DNA of 64,000 nucleotides, from positions 5,332,001-5,396,000 of the forward strand of contig CAVTWI010000002.1 of NCBI GenBank assembly GCA_963738345.1. The letters are read 5' to 3'. Origin of the DNA: Bog-159 sp963738345. Its GTDB lineage: Bacteria; Acidobacteriota; Terriglobia; Bryobacterales; Bryobacteraceae. Below the pieces are notes generated by a model. It saw only the letters and a program-made list of their open reading frames with translations, was not told where the DNA came from and did no database searches. The position numbers were made by a program, and so were the translations under genes. Below, in pieces: positions 31,185-41,697 of this stretch. The stretch's first letter is position 1, and every line of letters begins with the position of its first letter.

Positions 31185-32623
31185 AATCGATAGTCCAGTG
31201 GCGGCTTTTGCCCGTCCGGGATTTCCGATTTATAAGTCTTGCCGGCCATGCGGCGCGCGAAATCGAGCTTAGCTTCGCGGATCAATTGCGGATGCGTAAA
31301 CAGGTCCGCGCCGGTCACCGCCAGCACCTTCGCAGCTACTACCATCGCCTTTTGACCCGCGCTCGTGCCCGCACAAGCCGCGGCTTGCCAGGTATGCGGC
31401 ACCACTCCCGGTACAAAGGTGGCGGCCGTGAAGCCGATGGTCGGCACGTTCCAACTCACATCGCCCACGTCGGTGGACGCGGCGGGTTCGTTGGGGTCGA
31501 AAGGCCGTAAAGGCTCGATAACGGCGGTGGAAGCCAAGTCGCGCGCGCCGCCCGCCGGAAGGCTCTTTTGCAGTTCCTCCGCGAAATGCTGTTCGTCCGC
31601 CGAATAGCGGAATCCTCCGACTTCTTCCAGATTCCGCTGGGCTACTTTGGCCAGCGCGTCGTTAGCCAGGATGTTGTTATCGCTACCGAGAATTTTCACC
31701 TCTAGAGTCGTCTCGGTCATCATGGCCGCACCCTGGCCCGCCTTTACGATGCGCCCCCAGATCCCGTCGAGCGTTTCGAGCGACGGACTGCGCGCGTATA
31801 AGAAAAGTTCGGCGGTATCCGGCACGATGTTAGGCGCGGCGCCGCCGTTGCTGATTATGTAGTGAATGCGTGCGTTGCTGGGGATATGCTCGCGCATGTA
31901 TTCGATGCCGGTGCCCATCAACATCACGGCATCGAGCGCGGAGCGGCCGCGGTCGGGCGCCATGGCTGCATGCGCCGCCACCCCATGGAATAGAAACTTG
32001 GCTGAAGTGATAGCCAGCGCGCCGCCGTTGGCTACGCTGTTGCGGTCTGCCGGATGCCAGTGCAGAACCACGTCCACATCGCGAAAGACTCCGGCGCGCA
32101 CCATGTAGACTTTGCCATCGCCGCCTTCTTCGGCGGGAGTCCCGTAGTAGCGCAGGGTGCCGGTTACATGGTTCTGCACCATGTACTCTTTCAAGGCCAC
32201 GGCTGCCAGTGCCGCACCGGATCCCAACAGATTGTGCCCGCAGCCATGGCCGGGTGCCGCGGCTTGCACCGGCGTACGATCGGGCACTGCCGCTTGCGAC
32301 AGACCCGGCAGCGCGTCGAACTCGCCCAGAATCCCGATGACTGGACCACCCTGCCCATAAGTGGCGATGAAGGCTGTAGGCTCGCCGGCCACGGCTGCTT
32401 CGATGCGGAAGCCCGCTTCTTTCAAATCGCGCTGCAACAGCGCCGAACTCTTGTCTTCGTGATAGCCCAGTTCCGCATATTCCCAGATAGTCTTCGACGC
32501 CTGGGCATATACGGCGCTATGGTTGTCGACCAGCGCCACGATCTGTTTGTGTGGGGGTGTTTGGGCTGCTGCGATGAGCCCCGCGGCAAGTGAGAGTAAG
32601 AGCAGACGGCCTGTAGGAACCAT
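31181..32623 (-). CDS. M20-family amidohydrolase (AbgB-like), exported
   Basis: A 480-residue zinc hydrolase with an N-terminal signal (LLLLSLAAGLIAAAQ). Family motifs include IGILGEFDALPGL, GHGCGHNLLGSGAA and the acidic EEGGDGKVYM. The closest well-studied relatives cleave aminoacyl-p-aminobenzoate or other N-acyl bonds. The export signal suggests periplasmic hydrolysis of amide-linked nutrients, which is inference. It is followed by no further gene in its direction, and is preceded by rnhA with a nine-base gap. Confidence 0.85.
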   Translation of the reverse strand: MVPTGRLLLLSLAAGLIAAAQTPPHKQIVALVDNHSAVYAQASKTIWEYAELGYHEDKSSALLQRDLKEAGFRIEAAVAGEPTAFIATYGQGGPVIGILGEFDALPGLSQAAVPDRTPVQAAAPGHGCGHNLLGSGAALAAVALKEYMVQNHVTGTLRYYGTPAEEGGDGKVYMVRAGVFRDVDVVLHWHPADRNSVANGGALAITSAKFLFHGVAAHAAMAPDRGRSALDAVMLMGTGIEYMREHIPSNARIHYIISNGGAAPNIVPDTAELFLYARSPSLETLDGIWGRIVKAGQGAAMMTETTLEVKILGSDNNILANDALAKVAQRNLEEVGGFRYSADEQHFAEELQKSLPAGGARDLASTAVIEPLRPFDPNEPAASTDVGDVSWNVPTIGFTAATFVPGVVPHTWQAAACAGTSAGQKAMVVAAKVLAVTGADLFTHPQLIREAKLDFARRMAGKTYKSEIPDGQKPPLDYRF

Positions 32624-32632
32624 CCAGATAGT

Positions 32633-33088
32633 CTAGCCCATGCTACGCTTCTGTTCGCGTGCAGCCATTTGCGCCAACTCGTCGCAACGGTTGTTGTCGA
32701 CATGCGAGGCATGGCCCCGGGTCCACGACCAAGTGGTCTTGTGCATGGCCGATACGTCGTCTAACTCTTCCCACAGGTCCCGGTTGATCACGGGCTTGTT
32801 TCCGCTAGTCATCCAGTTGCGCTTCTTCCAATTGGGCACCCAAGTGGTGATGCCGTTTTTCACATACTCGGAGTCGGTGATGACTTCCACTTCGCACGGC
32901 TCTTTCAAGGCCTTCAGCCCCTCGATCGCCGCGGTCAGTTCCATGCGGTTATTCGTGGTGTGTGTCGCGCATCCGTAAATCTCGCGGTTCTGTTCGTTGA
33001 AGCGCAGGATACATGCCCACCCCCCCCGACCCGGGTTACCGAGGCAGGAACCATCGGTAATAATCTTGATTTGCTTCGTTGGACTCAC
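32633..33088 (-). CDS. rnhA: ribonuclease HI
   Basis: Degrades RNA in RNA-DNA hybrids. The catalytic acidic residues are visible in IITDGSCLGNPG, RMELTAAIEG, VITDSEYV and VDNNRCDELA. The 151-residue length is normal. It starts with GTG at 33088, overlapping the dusB stop (GTGA), so the two are coupled. Confidence 0.93.
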   Translation of the reverse strand: MSPTKQIKIITDGSCLGNPGRGGWACILRFNEQNREIYGCATHTTNNRMELTAAIEGLKALKEPCEVEVITDSEYVKNGITTWVPNWKKRNWMTSGNKPVINRDLWEELDDVSAMHKTTWSWTRGHASHVDNNRCDELAQMAAREQKRSMG

Positions 33089-34095
33089 GCTGCCACCACC
33101 TCACGGCTGAAGAATTCGTCGACCATCTCCAGGATTTGCGCCGCCTCTGCCGCGCGATAGATAGTAGCACGTAACTGGGCTCCGTGCCGCACGCCGTGCG
33201 TGAAGTAGGTAGCAAACTGCTTCATCTTACCCACGCTATCGGGCTCCCCACGCTCAATTAACATGGCGTAGTAAGTGCGCATCATCTGGTAGCGATCCTG
33301 ATGGCTGGGATGATCGTAAGTGCCCGTCTCCAGATACTGCGAGATCTGCCGGAAAATCCAGGGATTCGACGACGCCGCCCGTCCGATCATCACGGCGTCG
33401 CAATTGGTATCGGCCACCATACGCACGGCATCTTCGGGCGAATTGATGTCGCCGTTGCCGATCACGGGAATGCGTACGGCGGCCTTCACTTCGGCGATCC
33501 GCGTCCAATCGGCTTGTCCACTGTAGCCTTGTTCGCGGGTGCGCGGATGCAGCGCCACGGCCACTACGCCGCAATCTTCCGCCAGTCGGGCCATTTGGAC
33601 GGCGACCAATTCCTGATCGCTCCACCCTGCGCGGAACTTGATGGTCAGCGGGATGGTAATGGCCGCGCGCACTTCGCGCAGCAGGCGCTCGACCAGCGGC
33701 AAGTCGCGCAGCAGGCCGGAGCCGCCATTACATTTCACGACTTTGTTTACGGGGCAGCCGAAATTGATGTCCACGATGTCGAAGCCGAGGTCCTGGCAGA
33801 CGCGCGCGGCATCCGCCATTACTGCCGGGTCGGCCCCGAATAACTGCGCGGTAATGGGCCGCTCCACCGGATCGAAGGTCAGGTACTTCAGTAGGGTACG
33901 GGTAGGTTTGCGCGATCGCGAGGACGCGCTCACTCCGTGCGAACTGGTGAATTCGGTCATCAGCAGGCCACAGCCGCCGAGGTTGCGGATGAAGCGGCGG
34001 AAGACGGTGTCGGTCACGCCGGCCATGGGGGCCAGCACTGTGGCGGGGGCCACGCGTATGGGGCCGATGGCGAATTCTGTAGGGAAATGAATCAT
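33085..34095 (-). CDS. dusB: tRNA-dihydrouridine synthase B
   Basis: A flavoenzyme that reduces specific uridines of tRNA. It shows an N-terminal VLAPMAGVTDTVFRRF, the catalytic Cys in INFGCPVNKVVKCNGGSGLLRD and the FMN phosphate-binding region VIGNGDINSPEDA with MIGRAASSNPWIF. Length 336 residues. First gene of a three-gene unit with rnhA and the M20 gene. Confidence 0.93.
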   Translation of the reverse strand: MIHFPTEFAIGPIRVAPATVLAPMAGVTDTVFRRFIRNLGGCGLLMTEFTSSHGVSASSRSRKPTRTLLKYLTFDPVERPITAQLFGADPAVMADAARVCQDLGFDIVDINFGCPVNKVVKCNGGSGLLRDLPLVERLLREVRAAITIPLTIKFRAGWSDQELVAVQMARLAEDCGVVAVALHPRTREQGYSGQADWTRIAEVKAAVRIPVIGNGDINSPEDAVRMVADTNCDAVMIGRAASSNPWIFRQISQYLETGTYDHPSHQDRYQMMRTYYAMLIERGEPDSVGKMKQFATYFTHGVRHGAQLRATIYRAAEAAQILEMVDEFFSREVVAA

Positions 34096-34179
34096 CTCGA
34101 ATCCCTATTTTACCCGGCGGTACACTGGAAACGGAAGGGCGGGCCGGTTCGTCCGACTCAATAAGGATACGCGGACCAG

Positions 34180-35121
34180 ATGAAACCACTTCAAATTGGA
34201 CTGCTAGTGTTGGTTGGGGCGCTGGGCGGCGCCGTAATCATGAAGTTTACTCAACGTCCCAAGCCGGTTCCGGTGGCGGTGGCCCCCCCGGCGCCGGCGG
34301 CTGTGACGCCGCCCGCAGTGACGCCTGCTCCCGTCCCGGCGGTCGCGCCAGTGCCGGAACCGGTCATGAAGGCCGAACCGGCGGAAATGGCTCCTCCTGT
34401 AAAGCGCGCGAAGCCTGCGCGAACCCAGGAAACGTCGGTGGTAGCCCAGAATCTGCCGCCCGCGCAGCCCGAGCAACCGGCTCCGGCTCCGCCTCCACCC
34501 CCCGCGCCAGTCCAGGAGCAGGTTAGCGCGCCTCCGCCGGTGGAAACCACCCCGGCCACCCAAGCGGCGGAACCGCCCGCTTCGCAACCGGCGCCTTCGG
34601 TCACGCTACAGTCCGGAATGTCCCTGCCCGTTCGGTTGGGCGAAAACCTCTCGAGCGAGCACAACATGGCGGGCGACACCTTCACTGCGACGCTCGATGC
34701 GCCCGTGACGGCGGGCGGCTTTGTGATCGCGGAAAAGGGCGCGCGCGTGGAAGGGCGGGTCGTCGAAGCACAGAAATCGGGCCACGGGAAGAAGGCCCTG
34801 TTGACCCTGGAACTGACCAAACTCAATACGTCAGACGGGCAGCATGTAGAGATCAAAACCGAAGCCTTCCGCAAACAGGGTTCGACTATGGCCACGGGGG
34901 ATCAGGTTGGAGTGGTGGCGGCCGCGGCCGGAATTGGCGCGATCATCGGAGCCATGGCGGGCGGCGGTAAGGGCGCGGCCATCGGCGCAGGTGCGGGTGG
35001 CGCGGCGGGCGGTGGTGGCGTAGTGGCCACGCGCGACAAGGCGATCAACCTGCCGACGGAATCCAAAGTAACTTTCCGGCTGAGTACGCCGGTCACACTC
35101 ACCGAGCAAGTCAACCGCTAA
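34180..35121 (+). CDS. Pro/Ala-rich envelope protein with glycine zipper
   Basis: A 313-residue protein with a single N-terminal membrane helix (GLLVLVGALGGAVIMKF) and then about 115 residues rich in Pro and Ala, a likely wall or periplasm spacer. A globular region follows (SLPVRLGENLSSEHNMAGDTFTATL), then a glycine-zipper segment (IGAIIGAMAGGGKGAAIGAGAGG), which may pack in a membrane. No enzymatic motif is seen. It is divergent from dusB (84 bases), and its TAA directly abuts the convergent stop of the cation transporter gene. Confidence 0.7.
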   Translation: MKPLQIGLLVLVGALGGAVIMKFTQRPKPVPVAVAPPAPAAVTPPAVTPAPVPAVAPVPEPVMKAEPAEMAPPVKRAKPARTQETSVVAQNLPPAQPEQPAPAPPPPPAPVQEQVSAPPPVETTPATQAAEPPASQPAPSVTLQSGMSLPVRLGENLSSEHNMAGDTFTATLDAPVTAGGFVIAEKGARVEGRVVEAQKSGHGKKALLTLELTKLNTSDGQHVEIKTEAFRKQGSTMATGDQVGVVAAAAGIGAIIGAMAGGGKGAAIGAGAGGAAGGGGVVATRDKAINLPTESKVTFRLSTPVTLTEQVNR

Positions 35122-36069
35122 TTAGTGCGAGTGTGAGTGGGAATGCGCGTGGGGTTCTTCTGCTGGAATCACACAGCCGCTTTCGGCCACCGCGCATCCC
35201 ACATGCTCAAACTGCACGGTGGAGTGCCGGATGTGAAACTTGTTTGCCAGCATGTCGTTGATGCGCGCCAGAATGCAATTGCTGGCCGATGGCGGAACGT
35301 CGTCGATCAGCACGTGGCAGCTCAGCGCGTGGATGCTCGAACCCAGGCTCCAGATGTGCAGATCGTGCACGTCCAGCACGCCTTCCACTTCGCACATGCA
35401 GGCGGTGACGGACTGCAATTCAAGCCCGCGCGGCAACCCTTCCAGCAGAATATTCAGCGACTCTTTGATGATGTCCCAAGCGGTCCAGACAATCAGTACA
35501 CCGATCAGGATCGAGAGGATCGGGTCTACCTGGATCCAGCCGGTATAGCGAATGATCACAGCGCCGGCAATGATGGCGACGGACCCGAGCAGGTCGCCCA
35601 GCATGTGAACGAATGCGCTGCGGATGTTGATGTCGCCGTGGCGCGCCGCGCGCAGGCCCCACATGATGCCACCGTTGAGGGCCAGTCCGGCGCCCGCTAC
35701 CAACATCATGGTCGTTTCGCCGACCGGCGCGGGATTCCGCAGACGTTCCCAGCCTTCGTAGAAAATCCAGCAGGACAGCGCCACCAGGGTCATGGCGTTC
35801 ACGAAGGCGGCCAGGACGCCCGCGCGGTGGTAGCCGTAAGTCTTGATTTCGTTGGCAGGCCGGGATTGCAGATACACGCCGAACCAAGCCAGCAGCAGTG
35901 CCAAGCCGTCTGTGAAATTGTGGCCGGCGTCCGAAAGCAGCGCCAAGCTATGAGCGTGGATGCCGGCGAATACCTCTAATCCCACGAAGGCAAAAGTTGC
36001 GATCTGCGACCACCATAGAATACGGCCGGTGGCCCCAGCGTGGGAGTGGGCGTGGGAATGTGAGTGCAG
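35122..36069 (-). CDS. cation diffusion facilitator (CzcD/ZitB-like)
   Basis: An inner-membrane metal/proton antiporter of about 315 residues. It has helices with the paired metal-binding motif LLSDAGHNFTDGLALL and later FVHMLGDLLGSVAII (HxxxD). The C-terminal cytosolic domain has VLDVHDLHIWSLG. His-rich segments flank both ends (HSHSHAHSHA near the N-terminus, HAHSHSHSH at the end), which fits zinc or cobalt handling. The reading frame extends beyond a GTG at 35985 to a CTG at 36069, four bases after a GGAGG site, and this adds the N-terminal His tract. It is last in the RND operon, 19 bases after the pump gene. Confidence 0.85.
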   Translation of the reverse strand: MHSHSHAHSHAGATGRILWWSQIATFAFVGLEVFAGIHAHSLALLSDAGHNFTDGLALLLAWFGVYLQSRPANEIKTYGYHRAGVLAAFVNAMTLVALSCWIFYEGWERLRNPAPVGETTMMLVAGAGLALNGGIMWGLRAARHGDINIRSAFVHMLGDLLGSVAIIAGAVIIRYTGWIQVDPILSILIGVLIVWTAWDIIKESLNILLEGLPRGLELQSVTACMCEVEGVLDVHDLHIWSLGSSIHALSCHVLIDDVPPSASNCILARINDMLANKFHIRHSTVQFEHVGCAVAESGCVIPAEEPHAHSHSHSH

Positions 36070-36088
36070 ACGGCCTCCAGGTACTATT

Positions 36089-39000
36089 TTACCTCGGCCC
36101 GCGGCCGGCCAGATAAAAGTGCACGGCCGGAGTGACGATCAGCGAGAGGACCATGGAGGCCAGGATGCCGCCGATGACGGCGATGGCCAGAGGTTGCAGC
36201 ATCTGGGAGCCGGCGCCCCAAGCCAGAGCCAGCGGAATCATGCCGGCCACGGTGGCCAGCGCGGTCATCATGATGGGCCGCAGGCGGCGTTCGCCGGCTT
36301 GGATCATGCTGTCTTCGGCGGGCATGCCCTCGGCGCGGAATTTCTGATCGGCATCGAGCAGCAGGATGCCGTTCTTGGCCACGATGCCGATGACCATGAT
36401 CAGTCCCATGAAGGACGAGATGTTGAAGGTGGTGCCGGTGACCAGCAGCGCGAGGAAGACGCCGGAGGTGGAGAGCAGCGCCGAAGAGAGAATGGCGATG
36501 GGCGCGGCGAAGCTGCCGAACTCGAAGAGCAGCACGATGAAGACCAGCACGCACCGCGAGCACCAGCACGAACACCAGATCGTGGAACGATTTCTGCTGT
36601 TCTTCGTAGGTGCCGCCGTATTCGACGCGGATGGCCGGCGGCAAGTCCAGCCCGGTGACCGCTTTCTGCACGGCGGCCATGCCGTCGCCCAGATTCATGC
36701 CTTCGAGGCGCGCGGTGACGGCCACATCGCGCTGCAGATTCTCGCGGCGGATTTCGGTTTGGCCGGGCTCTTCGGCGAGCGTCGGCGAGCGAGCCGAGCG
36801 TGGCGGTCTTGCCGGTGGAACTGACCAGCAGCGTGTTGCGGATGGCGTCGAGCGAGGCGCGGGTCTGCTCGGGGAAGCGCACGCGGATGGTGTAGGAGCG
36901 GTCGTTCACCACGACCGGCGTGGGGGCGGGCTCGCCTTGCAGGATGGCGCTGGCGTCCAGTTCCACTTCCTGCGGCGTGAAGCCGGCGCGGGCGGCCACC
37001 ACCGGGATCGACCTGGAAGACGATGGCCGGACCGCTGATGGTGTTCTCGATGCCGTTCAGAACGTCCACGACGCCGGGGATTTTCTTGATGGCGTCGGCC
37101 ACTTTGGGCGCCCATTCGCGCAGCAGCGCGGGGTCCTGCGAGAAGAGTTTGATCTCGATCGGCTCGGGGGCGCTGGTGAGGTCGCCGATCATGTCCTGCA
37201 GCAGCTGCGGGAATTCGATGTCGAGCATGGGAACTTGCTTGGCGACTTTGGCGCGCACCTCGGACGATCACTTCGTCGGCGCTGCGGTCGCGCTTGCCGT
37301 TTCAGCTTGACCGAGATATCGCCGCGATTGGCTTCGGTGACGGCGGCGAGGCCGAGTTGCAGGCCGGTGCGGCGCGAGGTGCTTTCCACTTCCGGCGTCT
37401 CGCGCAGGATCTTCTCCACGGTCGAGACCACGCGGTTGGTGTCGTCGAGCGAGGATCCGGCGGGCATGAGGTAATCGACGATGAAGCCGCCTTCGTCCAT
37501 GGCGGGCAGCAGGTCGCGAACCGAGCGCGCGGTAGCAGAAGTAGGAGCCGGCGATCAGCACCAAGCCGAAAGCTAGCGAACACGAGCGGACGCTCCAGCA
37601 TGCCGCGCAGCACGTTGTTCATAGACGCGGATCATGCGCGATGGAGCGGCGTCGTGCGATTCCGTTTCGGCGTTGGCCGCGTCTCTTTGGCGCGGATGAA
37701 GATAGTGGCTGAGCGTGGGCGTCCAGGTGAGCGCCAGAGCCAGCGAGGTGAGCAGCGCGACGCCGACGGTGACGGCCAGGGCGCGGAAGAAGACGCCGGT
37801 GACGCCGGTGATGGAGATGAGCGGAAGGAAGACGACGATGGGCGTGATGGTGGAGCCGACCAGCGGCGCGCGGATTTCGCGGATGGCGCTGCGGATGGCT
37901 TCGCCGCGCGACTCGCCGGCATCGCGATGCAGCACGATATTTTCGACCACCACGATGGCGTCGTCGATGACCAGGCCGACGGCGGCGGCCAGACCGCCCA
38001 GCGTCATCAGGTTGAAGCTCTCGCCCAGCATGCGCAGGGCGATGAAAGTGAGGCGATGGTGGCGGGAATCACCAGCCGGCGACCAGCGAAGTGCCCCAGT
38101 CGCGCAGGAAGAGCACCAGGATGAGGGCGGCCAGCACCAGTCCGATGAGGATGGCGTCGCGCACGCTCTTGATGGAGTCGTTGACGAGTTCGGACTGATC
38201 GTAGAAAGGCTGCAGAGCGACGCCGTGCGGCAGGGTCTTGCGGATCTTGTCGAGTTCGGCGTGTACTGCGTCGGCCACGGCCACGGTATTGCTGTCCGGC
38301 TGGCGATAGATGTTGAGCAGGACGGCGGGTTTCTCGTTCGCGGTGACGATGGTGTAGACCGGCTTCACCGACGGCAGCGACCTGCCCGAGATCGCCGATG
38401 TGGACGGGCGCGCCGGCCGGCGTGGTCTTCGACCACGATGTTGGCGATCTCGGCGGGCGTGCGCGCCTGGCCGCTGACCAGGCGAGGACCAGTTGGTGGC
38501 TGATTCTCGATCAGGCCGGGCGAATCGATCAGGTTGCTGCGGCCGATGGCGTCGAGGAGGCTGGGCACGGTGACTGCGCTTTCGAGCAGCTTGGCGGGGT
38601 CGGGGTGGACTTCGAACTCGGGCTCGCGGCCGCCCTGCACCACCACCGTCGAAACGCCGGCGAGGCGGTTCAGCCGCGGCTTCATGTCGTAATTCGCCAG
38701 TTCCCAGAGGCGGGTTTGCGGAATGGTGTCGGAGGTGAGGCTGTAGCCCATGATCGGGAAGGCGGCGAAGGTCAGGCGGTTGGCGGTGACTTTCGCGGTG
38801 GCAGGCAGAGTCGACTGCACGCGCGCCAGCGCCGCGTTGACCAATTCGAGCGTCTGGAACATGTCCACGTTCCAGGTGAAGAACAGGTCGACTTCGGCCG
38901 GGCCGCGGCTGGTGATGGATTGCACCAGTCTCGAGGCCCGGCACGCTGTTGACGGCTTCTTCGATCGGGCGCGTGACGGTGACCAGCATCTGGTCGATGG

Positions 39001-39169
39001 GCGCGACGCCGTTGTCGACGCCGATGACGATGCGCGGAAAATCGGTGGAGGGGAAGACGGCGACGGGAATGGAACGCGCCAGATAGATGCCGACTCCGAC
39101 GAGCGTGAGGATGACGAAGATGACCGGCTTGGCGTGGCGCGCGGTCCAGTGCTCGCCGCCGCCGTTCAC
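36089..39169 (-). CDS. RND-family efflux pump, inner-membrane subunit (many frameshifts)
   Basis: A proton-driven exporter of AcrB/CzcA type. Reassembled from fragments it begins with NGGGEHWTARHAKPVIFVIL and has LVTVTRPIEEAVNSVPGLE, PRLNRLAGVSTVVVQGG and the helix-4 proton-relay motif GLVIDDAIVVVEN. It ends with a pair of helices and FYLAGRGPR. The reunited length of about 1026 residues is typical. Frame breaks occur near 36560, 36790, 37010, 37265, 37530, 37580, 37625, 38060, 38385, 38490 and 38930. The GTG start at 39169 overlaps the adaptor stop. The substrate class is not evident; the neighbouring cation exporter weakly suggests metals. Confidence 0.85.
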
Positions 39170-40403
39170 GAGTGCCCTTTCTCCGGCTGTTCGACGCGGA
39201 CTTTGGCGTTGTCTTCGAGACCCAGGCCGCCGACTGTGACACCTGTTCGCCGGGTTTGAGGCCGCTGAGATTTGGACGTTGTCGCCGTCGCGGACGCCGG
39301 TTTCGATTTTGCGTACGTGGGCGACGGAGTCGGCACCGACCACCACGTCTGGGTGCCGCCATCCTCTGCCGCGAGCAGCGCCGCGGCGGGAACGACCAGG
39401 GCATCTAGTGATGGTGTCGGCGACGATGGTGACATGCACGGAAACGCCAGGTTTGAGGCGCTCGCCGGGGTTGGCGGTCTCGACCCAGACCTGTACGGTG
39501 GTGCTATTGGGATCGACGGCGGGGCTGACGACGGTGACGTTCCCGGGACTTCGTCCGTCGTGCCGGACTGTTTCACAGTGGCGGGATCGCCGACTTTTAG
39601 AAAGCCGGCCTGACTCCTGCGGAACATTGGCGCGGGCCACCACGCGCGTGTTATCCATGACCGTGAGCAGCGGCGATCCGGCGGTGGCCATCTCACCCGG
39701 ATACACGCCACGGTCGGCAATGACGCCGGCGATAGGGCTGCGGATTTCGGAGTAGGACAACTGGGCTTCGGAGCCCTGGTAATGCGCCTTGGCGGTATCC
39801 ACCTGGGCCGCGGCTGATTTGATTTGCTCCTGCTTGCCGACACTCTGCAGAGCCTCCAGATGCTGCTGCGCGGTTTCGTACTGGCTGCGCGCCTGGACGT
39901 AGGCGACCTGGGCATCGTCCACCAGTTTACGGGCGAGCGCGCCTTCCTGGAACAGCTTCTGGCGGCTTTCGAAAACTTTCTTGGCGGCGTCGATGGCTTC
40001 TTTGTTGGCTTGCGCGTCGGTCTGCGCTTTGACCACTTGCTCGGGAACGGCGGCGGCGGTGGTGCTGCGGTAGTTGGCTTCGGCCTGGTCGAACTGGCCT
40101 TTGCTTTCCTGCGCGGCGGCGGCCAGATCGCGATTTTCGAGCAGGGCGAGGAGCTGGCCTTCGCGCACGTGGTCGCCGCGATTGACGTAGAAGGTCTCAC
40201 CGGAGCGCTGATTTTGGGAACGACGGAGGCCTGGTTGCGCGGGTAGAGGATGCCGTCGGCTTCGATGATGCGGCGGATGGAATCGGTGCGGGCGGCGACA
40301 GTTTGGACCGGGGCGATGGGTTCGGCTCCTTCTCTTCTTTCTTGGCGCAGGCGGCTAGGAGGAGTAGGAGCAGAGCGCGGCGAGGCCTGAGATTGTTCAT
40401 CAT
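39166..40403 (-). CDS. RND periplasmic adaptor lipoprotein (frameshifted)
   Basis: The membrane-fusion protein that links the RND pump to the outer-membrane channel. It begins MMNNLRPRRALLLLLLAACAKK, a lipoprotein signal with lipobox LAAC. A long helical hairpin follows (residues 90-190, e.g. FDQAEANYRSTTAAAVPEQVV), flanked by a split lipoyl domain (HVREGQLLALLENRDL; SEIRSPIAGVIADRGVYPGEM) and a beta-barrel domain. Frames change near 40330, 40205, 39605, 39560, 39400, 39290 and 39250. Its ATG overlaps the tolC-like stop (TAATG). Confidence 0.85.
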
Positions 40404-41697
40404 TAAAAGGCTCCCGTCAGAGTTTGCAGGGCGGCGAGACGCGACGCGGTAGCGTACCAATCCGTCGTCATAGGCATTGCGGGCTTGCGCCAGGGTGGTC
40501 TGCGCGTCGACAACTTCGAGCACGGTAACTTCGCCGGCCTGGTAGCGTAACAGGGTGAGACGCAGGCTTTCGGCGGCGAGGTCGAGCGAGTGGTGCAGGG
40601 AATCGAGCTGGGCAGCGGCGGCTTGGGCTTCCAGGTAGAAGGCATCAAGGTTGGCCAGCAACTGGCGCTGTGCGAGGCTTAAATCGAGCCGGGCTTGCTG
40701 GAGGCGGAGTTCGCCTCTGGCGGAGCGCTGCGGGTGGCGCCCCAGTTCCAGACGGGGATGGTGAGGGTGCCTTCCGCCACGGATCCGAGATTGCGTGTGT
40801 GCTCGCGGTCCCAGATGGCGTACTGATTGGCGTCGATGCCGTAGAAGTAATCGAATGACAAGGTGGGCAAGTAGGCGGCGCGGGCGGACTTCAGCTCCAA
40901 CTGCTGTTGGGTAACGACGGCCTGGGCGGCGTGAATGTCGGGGTTGTTGCGACCGGCCATCTCGCCGATTTGGATCGTGGGGAGGCAAGGTCGGCGCAGT
41001 GGCCAGATTGTCTTCGACGGAGAATTGCTGATTGTAATCGCTGAAGAGAAGCACGGCAAAACCGATGCGGGTGCGCTCGATGGCTAGCGGCGGCGTCCTG
41101 CTGATCGCGCTCGCGCTGGGCGAGTTGGATTTCGGCTTTGACTACATCGGAGTGGGCCTGCTTCGCCGCCGGCCTCTAATTTACGGGTGATATCGACGAA
41201 ATGAGTGCCTCTTGCAAGCTCTGCTTAGCGTTGGCGAATTTCTTTTGGGCGGCCAGGAGGCTGTAGTAATTCTGCACCACGGTGGCGGCCAGACCGCGGG
41301 CGGCGATATCGGCACGGGCGCGCGCGGCAGCCTCAGCCGCAATGGCGCGCTGATAGTCGGCACGCTTGGCCGGGGAGAGCACGTCCTGGTGGACTATGGC
41401 GTAGTTGTTGTAGACGTGGACGCCGTTCGCGGCGACGAAGGTTCCGGTGGGCGTGTCGTTGCCCTGCGTATAGATGTATTGGTTGAACCAGGTGACGTTC
41501 GGTAGCAAGCCGGCTTTGGCTTGCACGCGGTCTTCGTGCGCCAGTTGGGCGGTGATGACGGCGGTTTGATACTGTTGCGCGACCTGGCGGGCGCGGGAGA
41601 GAGCATCGTCGAGGGTGAGCGTAAGATTGGTTTGGGCGAAGAGGCTGGTAGCCAGTCCAAAAAGGGCGATCAGCTTACGCCCACACCTCGGGTTCAC
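40403..41697 (-). CDS. TolC-like outer-membrane efflux protein (frameshifted)
   Basis: An outer-membrane factor with a short N-terminal signal (KLIALFGLATSLFAQ) and repeated TolC helices: LTLDDALSRARQVAQQYQ, ANGVHVYNNYAIVHQDVL and, near the end, LTLLRYQAGEVTVLEVVDAQTTLAQARN with a final LAALQTLTGAF. The combined length of about 430 residues is normal. Frames are broken near 41175, 41085, 40990, 40740 and 40440. The GTG start at 41697 overlaps the stop of the amidohydrolase gene. Confidence 0.82.

Noticed and set aside
38069..40168. Apparent adaptor-RND fusion protein of 699 residues
   Set aside because: Created by frameshifts; the true adaptor stop and RND GTG start overlap at 39166-39169.
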